NCBI GenBank assembly: GCA_910583895.1 | Contig: CAJTYJ010000005.1 | Span: 98,347-120,334 of the forward strand | Direction: 5' to 3' | DNA: 21,988 nucleotides | Origin: an uncultured Lachnospiraceae bacterium | GTDB lineage: Bacteria > Bacillota > Clostridia > Lachnospirales > Lachnospiraceae | Shown here: positions 1-8,089 of the stretch, one piece after another | Layout: each line of letters opens with the position of its first letter | Numbering within the stretch: the stretch's first letter is position 1 | Position numbers and translations under genes: made by a program | The notes under the pieces: generated by a model | Databases searched by the model: none | What the model saw: the letters and a program-made list of their open reading frames with translations, nothing else | Told to the model about the DNA's origin: nothing

Positions 1-85
1 CCTTCGGTCCCCACTCATTGATCTGGGCTCTCTTTGGGCTTTCGCTGATTTTTTAGTTCTGTTTCCACGGCGTGCAGACTTAGGG

Positions 86-1015
86 TTACTTTACATATGC
101 TTTTATGATTTCTTTCAGGCTTCTTACGTCAAATGCGATGGGCGGTGTGAATTTTGTGAGGGCCACCAGTCCCCCATCCAGGGTGGATACGGCTGCCATC
201 TCCGCGGCATTCTCCTCTTTCAGACCTCCGCCGTACACGACAGAGAACTCCCTGTGAAATTCTTCTTTGCAGACTTCCTTGATATAGCGGCTCACAAATG
301 CCACATACTCCCCGTCCGGCGGGGTCTTTCCGGGGCCGATGGCCCAGACAGGTTCATAGCCGATGGCGATCTGGCAGTCTTCCATCCATGGTCCTATGTC
401 TTTTAATCCGGTACAGATCTGATCCCGCAGCACGTTTTGCACCCGGGGTTCGTATTCCGCTGCCGGACCAGCACCTTTCTGCTCTGCCGTCTCTCCCACG
501 CAGAACAGCACGTTCATATTGCGTTCCAGTGCGCAGCGCACTTCCTGGTTTAAGATTTCATCCACAGATTTTTCTGCTTTTCTTCGTTTTTCCGCACTCT
601 GATCAATCACCGAATCGTAAGCAGACAAAAGGGACAGCTTGTCTTTTCGCTCCTCACTGTGTCCGATCATAACCCAGTTCTGACCCAGAGCCTTCATGGC
701 GGCTGCCGGTCGGTTGACCGTAAAGGCACCAAAATTTCCTTCCCTGGCCACATCTTCCCGGTATACCCCCTGACATCCAATCTGAAAATGGCTTCTTTCC
801 GCTTCCGGTACAGAGCGGAGTTCCTCAAGGGCCGGGACAAGAAGGGACTCCGGGAGAAAATATGTGACCTGAACATCCTTCCGGTTCCCAAGTCCAAGCT
901 CTGCTGTGTCCTTTACGATCTTCCGGATCCAGCGTACCGGATCTTCATCCGGACAAATCCCTCCATAGGTTTTCGGAATATCAAACCGCTTCAGGTTTAC
1001 ATAGATTTCTTTCAA
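86..1015 (-). CDS. triosephosphate isomerase-like protein
   Basis: 309 residues with the TIM-barrel isomerase signature. N7 and K9 (VNLK) match the substrate-binding Asn/Lys, H119 lies in GHSEER, E221 in YEPVWAIGPGKT (catalytic Glu followed by loop 6), and YGGGL at 261-265 is the phosphate loop. All catalytic residues are present, so interconversion of dihydroxyacetone phosphate and glyceraldehyde-3-phosphate, or isomerisation of a related triose or tetrose phosphate, is plausible. It is about 55 residues longer than a housekeeping TpiA, with extra sequence near 20-75 and 123-155. Such divergent paralogues are known beside sugar-catabolism genes, and here the gene diverges from a LacI-family regulator, which suggests a sugar or polyol pathway role (inference). 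Any further operon genes would lie off the left end; bases 1-85 hold no clear gene. Confidence 0.82.
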   Translation of the reverse strand: MKEIYVNLKRFDIPKTYGGICPDEDPVRWIRKIVKDTAELGLGNRKDVQVTYFLPESLLVPALEELRSVPEAERSHFQIGCQGVYREDVAREGNFGAFTVNRPAAAMKALGQNWVMIGHSEERKDKLSLLSAYDSVIDQSAEKRRKAEKSVDEILNQEVRCALERNMNVLFCVGETAEQKGAGPAAEYEPRVQNVLRDQICTGLKDIGPWMEDCQIAIGYEPVWAIGPGKTPPDGEYVAFVSRYIKEVCKEEFHREFSVVYGGGLKEENAAEMAAVSTLDGGLVALTKFTPPIAFDVRSLKEIIKAYVK

Positions 1016-1153
1016 TTTTTCTTCTCCATTCTACTAAACTATTTTATCTGGTTACACCTCTTATTTTTTGTGCAATTTTTCCTATTTTTTTGCTTTTATC
1101 CTATGAATTGATCTAATATTACTATTATTTTATGTTTTATTCAACGTGTTTTT

Positions 1154-1169
1154 ACGCAAACGTTTGTGT
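1154..1169. promoter_or_regulatory. LacI-type operator palindrome
   Basis: ACGCAAACGTTTGTGT is a near-perfect 16-bp palindrome (14 of 16 positions symmetric) with a central CG, the usual shape of a LacI/GalR-family operator. It lies between the divergent isomerase-like and repressor genes, about 140 bp from each start. It is probably the binding site of the adjacent repressor and could control both genes. Confidence 0.7.
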
Positions 1170-1232
1170 TATTTGTTATAAAAATACAACCAATCAGCTC
1201 AATTTCTTGTATGTGCTTTCCGAAATTTTTTC

Positions 1233-1261
1233 TTGAGTTTTTTTAAGATATTATTTATAAT
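1233..1261 (+). promoter_or_regulatory. promoter of the LacI-family gene
   Basis: TTGAGT (1233-1238), a 17-nt spacer and TATAAT (1256-1261). Transcription would start near 1268, giving a leader of about 40 nt before the ATG at 1309. Confidence 0.65.
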
Positions 1262-1308
1262 GATGGATAGCCGTGAAACGGCCAATTACATGTTCAAGGA
1301 GAACAGTT

Positions 1309-2322
1309 ATGACAATCAAAGATGTAGCCAGACAGGCCGGTGTATCCGTCTCTACCGTATCGCGGGTCGTCAATAAAGGAGACGAAAAATCCGCCAGCCC
1401 GGAAACCCGCCGAAAAATCTGGGATGCTGTCAATGAACTGGGATATACTCCCAATCTGCACGCACGACAGCTCAAGACCGGTCAGGCCCCGCTTTCAAAA
1501 GCTGCGAAAGAGATCGCCTGCGTCTACGGGCGCACCGGCGATTCTTTTGTCAACCCCTTTTTCAGCGCGCTGATGCAGGCCGTGGAAAAAGCCGCCTATG
1601 AAAAGGGCTATTTTCTGCGCTTTAGTTCTTCCACCGCGCCTGCGGATTATGACCACAAAGCAAATACTGCCAATTCGGTGATTATTCTGGGAAAAACCGA
1701 TACCCAGACCTTGAAAAAGCTGCAGGCCAGCTACCGCCATATCCTGTACACCGGACTTCAGGATCTCCCTCTGGACATTGATCAGGTCATCAGCAGCGGA
1801 TATCATGCCGCCGAAAAAGCAATCCAGTATTTGCTGGATCTGGGGCACAAAAAAATATGTTACATCGGGGAAACGACCAAAGAACAACGTTTCCTGGCGT
1901 ATCAGGATACTATGGCAAAAGCCGGCCTCAGCGTCTCCAAGCAGGATACGGCTTCCACCGATTTTTCCCCCGGAAAAGGATACGAAGCGGTTCGTCAGCT
2001 TTTTGAGCAGAACACCGACTTTACAGCGATCTTCTGTTCCAATGACGCACTGGCCATCGGCGCTTTGAAAGCCTTAAAAGACCGTCGGCTGAAAGTGCCG
2101 GATGATATCTCGTTGATCAGCATCGACGACATCGAAACCGTACGTTATCTCTCTCCTATGCTGACCACCGTCCGGATCCCCATCCAGGAGATGGGATCCA
2201 TGGCCGTGAAGATCCTGATCGACCGGATCGAAGGCGGACACCAGAGCCCTGTGAAAGTGAATCTTCCCAATATGGTCATTCGCCGGGATTCCTGCGGAAT
2301 CTGCAGAACCTCCAACCGGTGA
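1309..2322 (+). CDS. LacI/GalR-family transcriptional repressor
   Basis: 337 residues from the ATG at 1309, which has AAGGAG seven bases upstream; an in-frame GTG at 1273 lacks a good ribosome site and would add 12 residues before the HTH. Residues 2-22 (TIKDVARQAGVSVSTVSRVV) form the classic LacI helix-turn-helix, followed by the hinge region around YTPNLHARQLKTG. The rest is a periplasmic-binding-protein-like effector domain, with the family segments FCSNDALAIGALKAL and DDISLISIDD near its C-terminal half. It probably binds the palindrome at 1154-1169 and responds to a sugar or sugar phosphate that cannot be named from sequence. Confidence 0.92.
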   Translation: MTIKDVARQAGVSVSTVSRVVNKGDEKSASPETRRKIWDAVNELGYTPNLHARQLKTGQAPLSKAAKEIACVYGRTGDSFVNPFFSALMQAVEKAAYEKGYFLRFSSSTAPADYDHKANTANSVIILGKTDTQTLKKLQASYRHILYTGLQDLPLDIDQVISSGYHAAEKAIQYLLDLGHKKICYIGETTKEQRFLAYQDTMAKAGLSVSKQDTASTDFSPGKGYEAVRQLFEQNTDFTAIFCSNDALAIGALKALKDRRLKVPDDISLISIDDIETVRYLSPMLTTVRIPIQEMGSMAVKILIDRIEGGHQSPVKVNLPNMVIRRDSCGICRTSNR

Positions 2323-2342
2323 CTTTGTTCTTTTTCGCACAA

Positions 2343-2424
2343 AAAGGCTGTCACAAAATGTGTCTTTGCCTGTGCGCCCAGCAGCGCTGGTGTACAAACA
2401 TAGACCTATTTTGTGACAGCCTTT
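2343..2424. terminator. long stem-loop between convergent genes
   Basis: Arms AAAGGCTGTCACAAAAT (2343-2359) and its exact complement (2408-2424) make a 17-bp stem; the 48-nt interior holds a nested hairpin CCAGC/GCTGG. The minus-strand transcript of the DUF2130 gene ends the stem with five U residues, so it looks like an intrinsic terminator for that gene and probably also ends lacI-type transcription. The length, the nested structure and the GGCTGTCACAAAAT-like ends also resemble a small non-autonomous repeat or IS-end-derived element. Confidence 0.6.
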
Positions 2425-2443
2425 GAACCATGGTTCTGTTTCT

Positions 2444-3778
2444 TCACGAACCCGTTTTGTCTGTCGTCTCTTCTTTTTTCAGCTCCTCAAACATCGCTTT
2501 TACTGTCGGAGCATTTTTTGTCAGCTTTTTAATGGTCAGATCCTCCGCCTTGTGATTGGCCAGGCGAAGATTATTTTCCGAAGACAGGAGCGCCTCTTTC
2601 GTCTTCTGCAGATGGGTGATCGTCTTGTCAATCTCGTCGATGGCCGTTTTAAATTTGGCGCTTGCCAGCCGGTAGTTGCGGGCAAATCCTTCTTTAAACG
2701 CATTCATATTTTCCTCAAACTGAAGAATATCCACCTGCTGATGTCTGGCCGCCTCCAGCTCCCGGCGGTACTGCAGAGAATGAAGCGCCGCATTGCGCAG
2801 CAGCGTAATCATGGGAATAAAAAACTGCGGACGGATCACATACATTTTCTCATATTTGTAAGAGACATCCACGATTCCATTGTTATACAGTTCATTGTCA
2901 ATCTCAAGCAAAGACACAAGCACCGCATATTCACAGTTCTTTTCACGCCGGTCCTTGTCAAGCTCTTTAAAAAAATCCTCATTTTTATGCTTGGTGGCTG
3001 TTTTGTCCATTTCATTTTTCATCTCAAACATAATCGAGATAAACTCGGTCCCCTCTGCCGCCTCCCGGAAGATAAAATCCCCTTTGCTGCCAGTCCGGGC
3101 ATCGTTGTCTTTTTCAAAATAGGCAGCCGGAAAGGCAGTCATCCGAAGGGCATTGAACTGATTCAGACAGTGCTGCTCCAGGCTCTCACCGATCATCTTA
3201 GTGGACTGTCTGGCCTTGAAGTCTTTATAGTACTCAATCTGTTCATCCTTTAACTTCAGCTTGTCCTCGTATTCCTTCTGAAGCGCCTGTTCCTTCAGCT
3301 TTCGTTCTGTCTCCTTGTTGGACAGCATGCCTTTTAACTCGGTGATCATTGTGGCATTTTGAGAAAGCTCTTTTTCCTTACCCTGAACCGCTTCCAAGAC
3401 TGCCAGCTTTCTTTCCGACTCACTGTTCTGCAGTTTTGCCTTCAGTTCCTCAATCTGTTTTTCCTTTTGGCTGACTGCTTCACTTACAGCCAGCTTTTTC
3501 TCCGTCTCGTTTCCGGAAATCTGCGCCTTCAGCTGTTCAATCGCCCGCTCCTTTTCCAGCAGATCTGCCTCCCTGGCAGACAGCGCTTTTTCGAACTCCC
3601 CCTTCTGCTTCATCTGCGCAAGCTCCAGCTGGTTCTCTTTTTGTTTTGCCAGCTCTCGTTCACGCTCCTTAAGCGCCTTTTCAAATTCCTGGTCCCTGAC
3701 CTGCTGCACAATCTGCGCATATCCGGACTCATCCACTGCAAAAACAGCTCCGCAGTCGGGACATTTTATCTCCTGCAT
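2444..3778 (-). CDS. DUF2130 family coiled-coil protein
   Basis: 444 residues. The start MQEIKCPDCGAVF carries one CxxC knuckle (C6, C9). Residues of about 20-185 are a highly charged Glu/Lys/Gln-rich coiled coil (runs such as KEKQIEELKAKL), and about 190-440 match the DUF2130 domain, with MIGESLEQHCLNQFN, GSKGDFIFREA and FEMKNEMDKTATKHKNEDFF. The D/E...K pattern of that domain resembles the PD-(D/E)XK nuclease fold seen in related families, but no activity is established. The length is normal for the family. It is a single gene with its own promoter (3917-3945) and terminator (2343-2424). Function unknown; cytosolic, as no signal or membrane segment is seen. Confidence 0.85.
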   Translation of the reverse strand: MQEIKCPDCGAVFAVDESGYAQIVQQVRDQEFEKALKERERELAKQKENQLELAQMKQKGEFEKALSAREADLLEKERAIEQLKAQISGNETEKKLAVSEAVSQKEKQIEELKAKLQNSESERKLAVLEAVQGKEKELSQNATMITELKGMLSNKETERKLKEQALQKEYEDKLKLKDEQIEYYKDFKARQSTKMIGESLEQHCLNQFNALRMTAFPAAYFEKDNDARTGSKGDFIFREAAEGTEFISIMFEMKNEMDKTATKHKNEDFFKELDKDRREKNCEYAVLVSLLEIDNELYNNGIVDVSYKYEKMYVIRPQFFIPMITLLRNAALHSLQYRRELEAARHQQVDILQFEENMNAFKEGFARNYRLASAKFKTAIDEIDKTITHLQKTKEALLSSENNLRLANHKAEDLTIKKLTKNAPTVKAMFEELKKEETTDKTGS

Positions 3779-3916
3779 TCCTTTTACCCTTTCTGTCTGT
3801 CAGTTTTCAAACCTGCATGCCTTTCCTGTCCTCCATGTTATCCATTCCTCTGGGGGTTGATCCACAACTGCCCGATCCACTTGCACAGATTTCAAGTCAG
3901 GAATTACGGCTTTTTT

Positions 3917-3945
3917 ATTATATCATTACCAGCAGTACAAGACAA
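3917..3945 (-). promoter_or_regulatory. promoter of the DUF2130 gene
   Basis: Minus strand: TTGTCT (3945-3940), 17-nt spacer, TATAAT (3922-3917). It lies about 130 nt upstream of the DUF2130 start at 3778. Confidence 0.65.
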
Positions 3946-4287
3946 TCTTTCCATGGCAAACATACTCTGCAAAGTTTCTGGGATTTTTCAGAAATTCATC
4001 TTCCAGTATTTCAAAGTTTTTGATGCAGAACTGTTCAAAATAGAGTATATTGTTAAGCATAGGGAACTCCTTCCCAGGCCATCCAAAACCGACCTGTCCG
4101 GGCAATTTTCCTTTACAGAGGGTTTATTGTCCGCAATAGTCAAAAGGCCCTCCTGATTCTGGAACGAGAGCTGGTCTGTTTTATGCGGCCGGCAAAAGCA
4201 GACAAGTCCGTTTGGGAACAGACCGGCCGGACAAAAAAGGAAAAGATCAGCAAGGGAGCAAATGATGTGCAGGCAGGGGAGCAAACG
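3946..4287. other. intergenic region, no firm gene
   Basis: Divergent region between the DUF2130 gene and the membrane-protein gene. No coding frame looks protein-like. It must hold the promoter of the 4288-6830 cassette, but I see only weak candidates (TTGATG near 4019 with AT-rich DNA downstream). Confidence 0.4.
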
Positions 4288-5412
4288 ATGAGAAAAAATA
4301 ACAGAACAGGAAAACGGCTGCGGCTGACGCCTCTTATCCTGGGAGGCTATGGAGCGTTTTTAGGCTTTGGCCTGGCAGTTATCGGTCTTGCGGAAATGAA
4401 GGATGGGATCGGCATTGTCCGGTTTCTGATGGGGCTTGGTCTTTCAGGCTTTGGTCTGCTGGGCATATGGGACGGGGTGCGCGATCTGGTCAGTCCGGAT
4501 AAAAAGCTTGAGCAGGTGCCAAAAATCCAGTTGATTCTTACAGATACATCCGGAAACAAAAGTTCTCTGGTTACACCGGAAGTTTTGCAAAAGCAGATGG
4601 ACATTCTTGCAGAAAGTGAAGATCTCAGGCATTTTGATATTCAGATACTACCGCCTCTTTCCATCTCAGAACATGGCCTGCTAAAGCAGATTTTGTGTAT
4701 TTATCATGGCAGTCTTATTCTGGTGGCATTTTTTGATATGCCAGAAGGCGGATACCGGGTATACCGGAAAAGTACAGAACCGGATCCGGCGGTGGAATGG
4801 CTGAAACAGCTGTCAGCTGGAAGTCCTGATTTTTCCGGATGGGAAAACACGGAAGTAACGGCCGGGCAGGAGGAAGGAACCGACAGCCAGATCGAGGAAG
4901 ATCATCAGCAGGAGGAAGAAAACACCCATGCAGACGAAACCGATGTCCGGCAGGAAAACGTAGAAACATTCTGGCAACAGCTTCTGACCGATCAGATCGG
5001 ACAGATGACCTGCTGGCATCAGCTCCTGGTCATATTTGGAGAGAGCTGGCATGATGAACACCGGTTTTTCTCCGTCAGGGACGTGGAACTGGCCATTGAA
5101 GGCATCCATGAAGGAAAATATTTAAAAGCAGTTCTGGAATGGGGAACGAAAGCCTTTGATCTGTTCCCGGGCGTTCAAAATGATCTGATGGTGATCTGTC
5201 GTATCCATCATACAAGGAAAGGGGATACCAGGTTTCTGGCGAAAGAAGGAACTGTGACACAGGTGAAATTCTGGCTGGTCCATTATCTGAATCACGGCTT
5301 TCTGGAAGAAATGAACGGCTGGGCTGATGTGACCGGCCAGATCGAAAGTATCAGCGCCAAAATGGAAAAAGAAGAGAGAAAGGGCAAAAAGAAACATGGG
5401 AAAGTATTTTAG
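4288..5412 (+). CDS. two-TM membrane protein with acidic linker, unknown function
   Basis: 374 residues from the ATG at 4288, preceded by AGGGGAG at a 6-nt distance; the frame is open further upstream but without a ribosome site. A short basic N-terminus leads into two glycine-rich membrane segments (about 13-35 and 41-63), then a soluble domain (about 75-180), a Glu/Gln/Asp-rich disordered linker (about 188-225), a second soluble domain (about 226-350) and a Lys-rich tail. Not recognised as a named family. It is the first gene of a tightly packed cassette: its last 17 bases overlap the Sel1-repeat gene. The topology suggests a membrane-anchored partner of the Sel1 protein (inference). Confidence 0.75.
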   Translation: MRKNNRTGKRLRLTPLILGGYGAFLGFGLAVIGLAEMKDGIGIVRFLMGLGLSGFGLLGIWDGVRDLVSPDKKLEQVPKIQLILTDTSGNKSSLVTPEVLQKQMDILAESEDLRHFDIQILPPLSISEHGLLKQILCIYHGSLILVAFFDMPEGGYRVYRKSTEPDPAVEWLKQLSAGSPDFSGWENTEVTAGQEEGTDSQIEEDHQQEEENTHADETDVRQENVETFWQQLLTDQIGQMTCWHQLLVIFGESWHDEHRFFSVRDVELAIEGIHEGKYLKAVLEWGTKAFDLFPGVQNDLMVICRIHHTRKGDTRFLAKEGTVTQVKFWLVHYLNHGFLEEMNGWADVTGQIESISAKMEKEERKGKKKHGKVF

Positions 5413-6631
5413 TGATGTGGTGGACAGGGCCATTGAGGATCTCTATTATTGCTGCGACAACGACAGGGCAAAAGCGGCAGCAGACGCGTTATTGTCTGCA
5501 GCAAAGGACGGGGATGGGGACTCCTGCTATTTACTCTCCCGCTGTTTTTCCGGTTCCTGTTACAGCTGGGAATATCATCCTTTTGAAGAAAATGAGGCGG
5601 CGGCCTATGCCATGCTCCATCAGGCAATCTCCCTGGGCAGCGCCGCTGCGGTTCTGGGAGCGCTTCGTATGGACATGCTGACACCGGAATTACGGGAGAT
5701 CATGCCATTTGACAGCATAAAAGAAGCATGGGAAATGATTTATGAAAAGGCCGAAAACGGCTGTCCGTTCTGCCAGTACATGATCGGGAACACCTATTAT
5801 TTTCTGGATATGATAGAGATCGAGAACCGGAAGGAAAGCGAATTTACAAATAAAGAGGCCTGGAATGCCTGGATGAAATGGGAAATGGAGCAGAGTATTC
5901 CCTGGTTTGAAAAAGCATTTTCCGGCGGCATGATTCTGGCAGGAAGAAATTACTGCCATTATTATCAGTATGGCCGGGGGGATTATATCCAGCCGGAACC
6001 CCAAAAGGCGGTGCCGGTTATGCGTCAGGGGGCAGAACTGGGCTATCCGGAGTGGATGCATGCCTACGCCAACTATCTGGCCTACACAGAGGAAAATCAC
6101 AAAGAAGCGCTCCCCTGGGCACTGAAGGCGGCCGAGGCCGGACACCTGTGGAGCTGGCATATTGTGGGGGATATCTACTGGGATGGAAAAGCGGTGGAAC
6201 GCAGCCTGCCCTATGCGCTGCAGTGCTATGAAAAAACCGCCGGCTATGGCAACGACAGCTATGCCTGCCGTCAGCTTGGAGTTCAGTATTTTCATGGCTG
6301 GGGTACGGCTGTGGACTATGCACGGGCAGTTCAGTGGCTGGAAAAGGATGAAGAACCGGAATATATCAAGTATGATTTGCTGGGGATCTGCTATCTGCTG
6401 GGATACGGCTGTCTGCAGAACCCGGCGAGGGGAAAAGCGTTCCTGGAGAAAAGCAAAAATTCGCCCTATAAAAGCTATGGATTGGGCATGATGTATGCCG
6501 AGGGGATCGGCGTGCCGGAGGACATTGAAAAAGGCGTGGAGTATCTGAAAGCGGCAGGAAATTACGGGCCGGCCATGGAGGCGCTGAAACATTACAAGAA
6601 AAGTCTGTTTGGGGTATGGCGGCGAAGATAA
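5396..6631 (+). CDS. Sel1/TPR-like repeat protein
   Basis: 411 residues made largely of Sel1-type helical repeats. Clear units include AAEAGHLWSWHIVGDIYWDG followed by KAVERSLPYALQCYEKTAGYG, QLGVQYFHGWGTAVDYARAVQWLE, DLLGICYLLGYGCLQNPARG and GLGMMYAEGIGVPEDIEKGV. Such repeats form protein-binding superhelices. There is no signal peptide or membrane segment, so it is probably a cytosolic adaptor. It starts inside the 3' end of the membrane-protein gene and its end overlaps the next gene by 16 bases, so the three are probably translationally coupled. The N-terminal 100 residues are less regular (helical, Ala-rich). The partner and role are unknown. Confidence 0.85.
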   Translation: MGKYFSDVVDRAIEDLYYCCDNDRAKAAADALLSAAKDGDGDSCYLLSRCFSGSCYSWEYHPFEENEAAAYAMLHQAISLGSAAAVLGALRMDMLTPELREIMPFDSIKEAWEMIYEKAENGCPFCQYMIGNTYYFLDMIEIENRKESEFTNKEAWNAWMKWEMEQSIPWFEKAFSGGMILAGRNYCHYYQYGRGDYIQPEPQKAVPVMRQGAELGYPEWMHAYANYLAYTEENHKEALPWALKAAEAGHLWSWHIVGDIYWDGKAVERSLPYALQCYEKTAGYGNDSYACRQLGVQYFHGWGTAVDYARAVQWLEKDEEPEYIKYDLLGICYLLGYGCLQNPARGKAFLEKSKNSPYKSYGLGMMYAEGIGVPEDIEKGVEYLKAAGNYGPAMEALKHYKKSLFGVWRRR

Positions 6632-6951
6632 GAACATTACGCTTTTTTGAACTGACGCCCAGGCGGACGAAGGAATACTTTTTGTGGTATACCGAAGAAA
6701 TTCCCAACCGGATTGCTTTGCTGTGGGAATATATGAAGCTGGAACGTCCAAAGAGTCAGCCCTTTGATTATTCGCCGGAATCACTGATCCCCTTATGGGA
6801 CTGGTACGAAACAAAAATCAAACAGATTCCGTCTTTTGCTTCAGGGCAGCAGTCATTTTTGATTTCTTCTGCCTCACCTGTCGGACAGCCACAACTGCAA
6901 GTGTTTTCTTTTCCTCTTCTTTTTTCTTTCCAAAATCAAAAAATGCCATAG
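6616..6951 (+). pseudogene. third cassette gene, 3'-truncated
   Basis: The frame opens at the ATG at 6616 inside the Sel1 gene. Residues 1 to about 71 look like genuine protein (RTLRFFELTPRRTKEYFLWY, then EEIPNRIALLWEYMKLE and PLWDWYETKIKQ). From about base 6830 the composition changes to Ser/Phe/Pro-rich read-through, because that DNA is the antisense of the Cys-rich redox gene stub on the other strand. The gene has therefore lost its 3' part at a recombination breakpoint. Its family was not recognised. The 111-residue product with a foreign tail is unlikely to be functional. Confidence 0.65.
6831..6949 (-). pseudogene. Cys-rich small redox-active disulfide protein, N-terminal stub
   Basis: Starts with MAFFDFGKKKEEEKK at 6949, 22 bases after the permease stop, with AGAGG upstream. 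In the original frame it then becomes nonsense, but shifting frame at the run of A gives NTCSCGCPTGEAEEIKNDCC and then PEAKDGIC, which resembles the Cys-rich linker of the thioredoxin-like small redox-active disulfide proteins that follow ArsR/DUF318-permease pairs in Firmicutes. One missing base in the poly-A tract would explain the frame change. The thioredoxin-like domain with its CxxC should follow but is missing: the sequence meets the truncated cassette gene from the other strand near 6820-6835. The gene is both frameshifted and truncated. Confidence 0.6.
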
Positions 6952-6971
6952 TGATAACCTCTGTCCTAAAA

Positions 6972-7985
6972 TTAAATAATGAAATATTGTATTGCGTTGA
7001 AGAAATAGCCTACAATGATGATACCAGTTATGCATATGGCAATGAAAACGCCGAGCAGCTTTGGTTTAACCGCCTTTCGAAGCATAATCATTGACGGGAG
7101 AGAGAGGGTGGTTACTCCCATCATAAAGGAAAGGACAACCCCAAGCAAAGCACCCTTTGCAAGCAAGGCTTCTGCAATCGGGATTGTACCGAAAATATCC
7201 GCATACATCGGAACACCTGCAAGAGTAGCAAACACAACACCAAACGGATTGTTATCCCCAAGCACCTTAATAATGAAATCTTCAGGTATCCAGTTGTGAA
7301 TAATTGCACCAATACCAACACCGATTAACACATAAAGCGCAACCTTTTCGGCTGTTGCAACCACTTGTTCCCAAGCGTATTTCATACGGCCTTTGAAATG
7401 CAATTTTTCCCGCGGAACATCGACAGCGTGACTGTTTCGGATATATTCCTCCACTTGATTTTCAAGGTGCAGTTTTTCAATCAGCGTACCGCCGACAACA
7501 GCAATGGCAAGTCCGAGTACAACATAGATCACTGCAACTTTCCAGCCAAATATACTCATCAGCAAAACAAGACTGCCAAGATCAACCATTGGCGAAGAAA
7601 TCAAAAAGGAGAATGTAACGCCAAGCGGCAAACCTGCGCTTGTAAATCCAATAAACAACGGAATAGAGGAACACGAACAAAACGGCGTTACTGTACCAAG
7701 TAATGCAGCAACGATATTTGCCCAGATCCCATGAAACCTACCAAGTATCCTTTTTGTTCTTTCGGGTGGAAAATAGCTTTGAATATACGAAATAATCAAA
7801 ATCAATACGCCGAGCAGTACCATAATTTTTACAGTGTCATAAATAAAGAACTGAATGCTGCCGCCTACTCTGCCTGTAGTATCTAAACCGCAGGCATCCA
7901 AAATAGTTGATATGAGCCTGTTTAGCCAACCCATGCCGAGGACTTCATTTTGAAAAAAGTCCCAACCTTTTTTTAAGACTCCCAT
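6972..7985 (-). CDS. permease of the ArsP/DUF318 family
   Basis: 337 residues, about eight hydrophobic membrane segments. It carries the family signature TPFCSCSSIPLFIGF at about residues 100-114 and a second conserved segment, GVPMYADIFGTIPIAEAL, at about 258-275. Members export organic arsenicals (ArsP) or are linked to metal and metalloid resistance; the Cys of FCSCSS are candidate thiol ligands. The start is MGVLKKGW, with AAGGAG in front. It lies downstream of an ArsR-family gene on the same strand and upstream of a redox-protein stub, a common trio. It is probably derepressed by the ArsR ligand. The exact substrate cannot be read from sequence. Confidence 0.85.
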   Translation of the reverse strand: MGVLKKGWDFFQNEVLGMGWLNRLISTILDACGLDTTGRVGGSIQFFIYDTVKIMVLLGVLILIISYIQSYFPPERTKRILGRFHGIWANIVAALLGTVTPFCSCSSIPLFIGFTSAGLPLGVTFSFLISSPMVDLGSLVLLMSIFGWKVAVIYVVLGLAIAVVGGTLIEKLHLENQVEEYIRNSHAVDVPREKLHFKGRMKYAWEQVVATAEKVALYVLIGVGIGAIIHNWIPEDFIIKVLGDNNPFGVVFATLAGVPMYADIFGTIPIAEALLAKGALLGVVLSFMMGVTTLSLPSMIMLRKAVKPKLLGVFIAICITGIIIVGYFFNAIQYFII

Positions 7986-8002
7986 AAAAATCTCCTTTTC
8001 AT

Positions 8003-8026
8003 ATAGTTATATTGAAATATATCTAT
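8003..8026. promoter_or_regulatory. AT-rich dyad ahead of the permease gene
   Basis: ATAG-T-TATATT-GA-AATATA-T-CTAT is an inverted repeat with 10 of 11 arm positions paired. It sits 18 bp upstream of the permease start and resembles an ArsR-family operator, so it may be a second ArsR site or an internal regulatory point. Confidence 0.4.
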
Positions 8027-8045
8027 GTATTATTTCTTTATAAGC

Positions 8046-8089
8046 CGTGCTGAAAAAATTCTATAAACTTCTTCATTTTTCACAGCACG
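8046..8089 (-). terminator. stem-loop at the arsR 3' end
   Basis: CGTGCTG with an A run (8046-8058) pairs with a T run and CAGCACG (8076-8089), with a CA bulge. The downstream arm of the DNA overlaps the last ArsR codons. There is no U run after the stem in the minus transcript, so it may be a leaky attenuator or RNA-stability element between arsR and the permease rather than a full terminator. Confidence 0.4.

Noticed and set aside
694..1111. Reading frames opposite the isomerase-like gene
   Set aside because: Antisense shadows of a gene with all its catalytic motifs; no ribosome sites.
2423..3253. 276-codon plus-strand frame opposite the DUF2130 gene
   Set aside because: Leu/Phe/Arg-rich antisense of a coiled-coil gene; no start context.
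5690..6814. 374-codon minus-strand frame opposite the Sel1 gene
   Set aside because: Long only because the Sel1 gene codon usage leaves the antisense frame open; no protein family pattern and no ribosome site.
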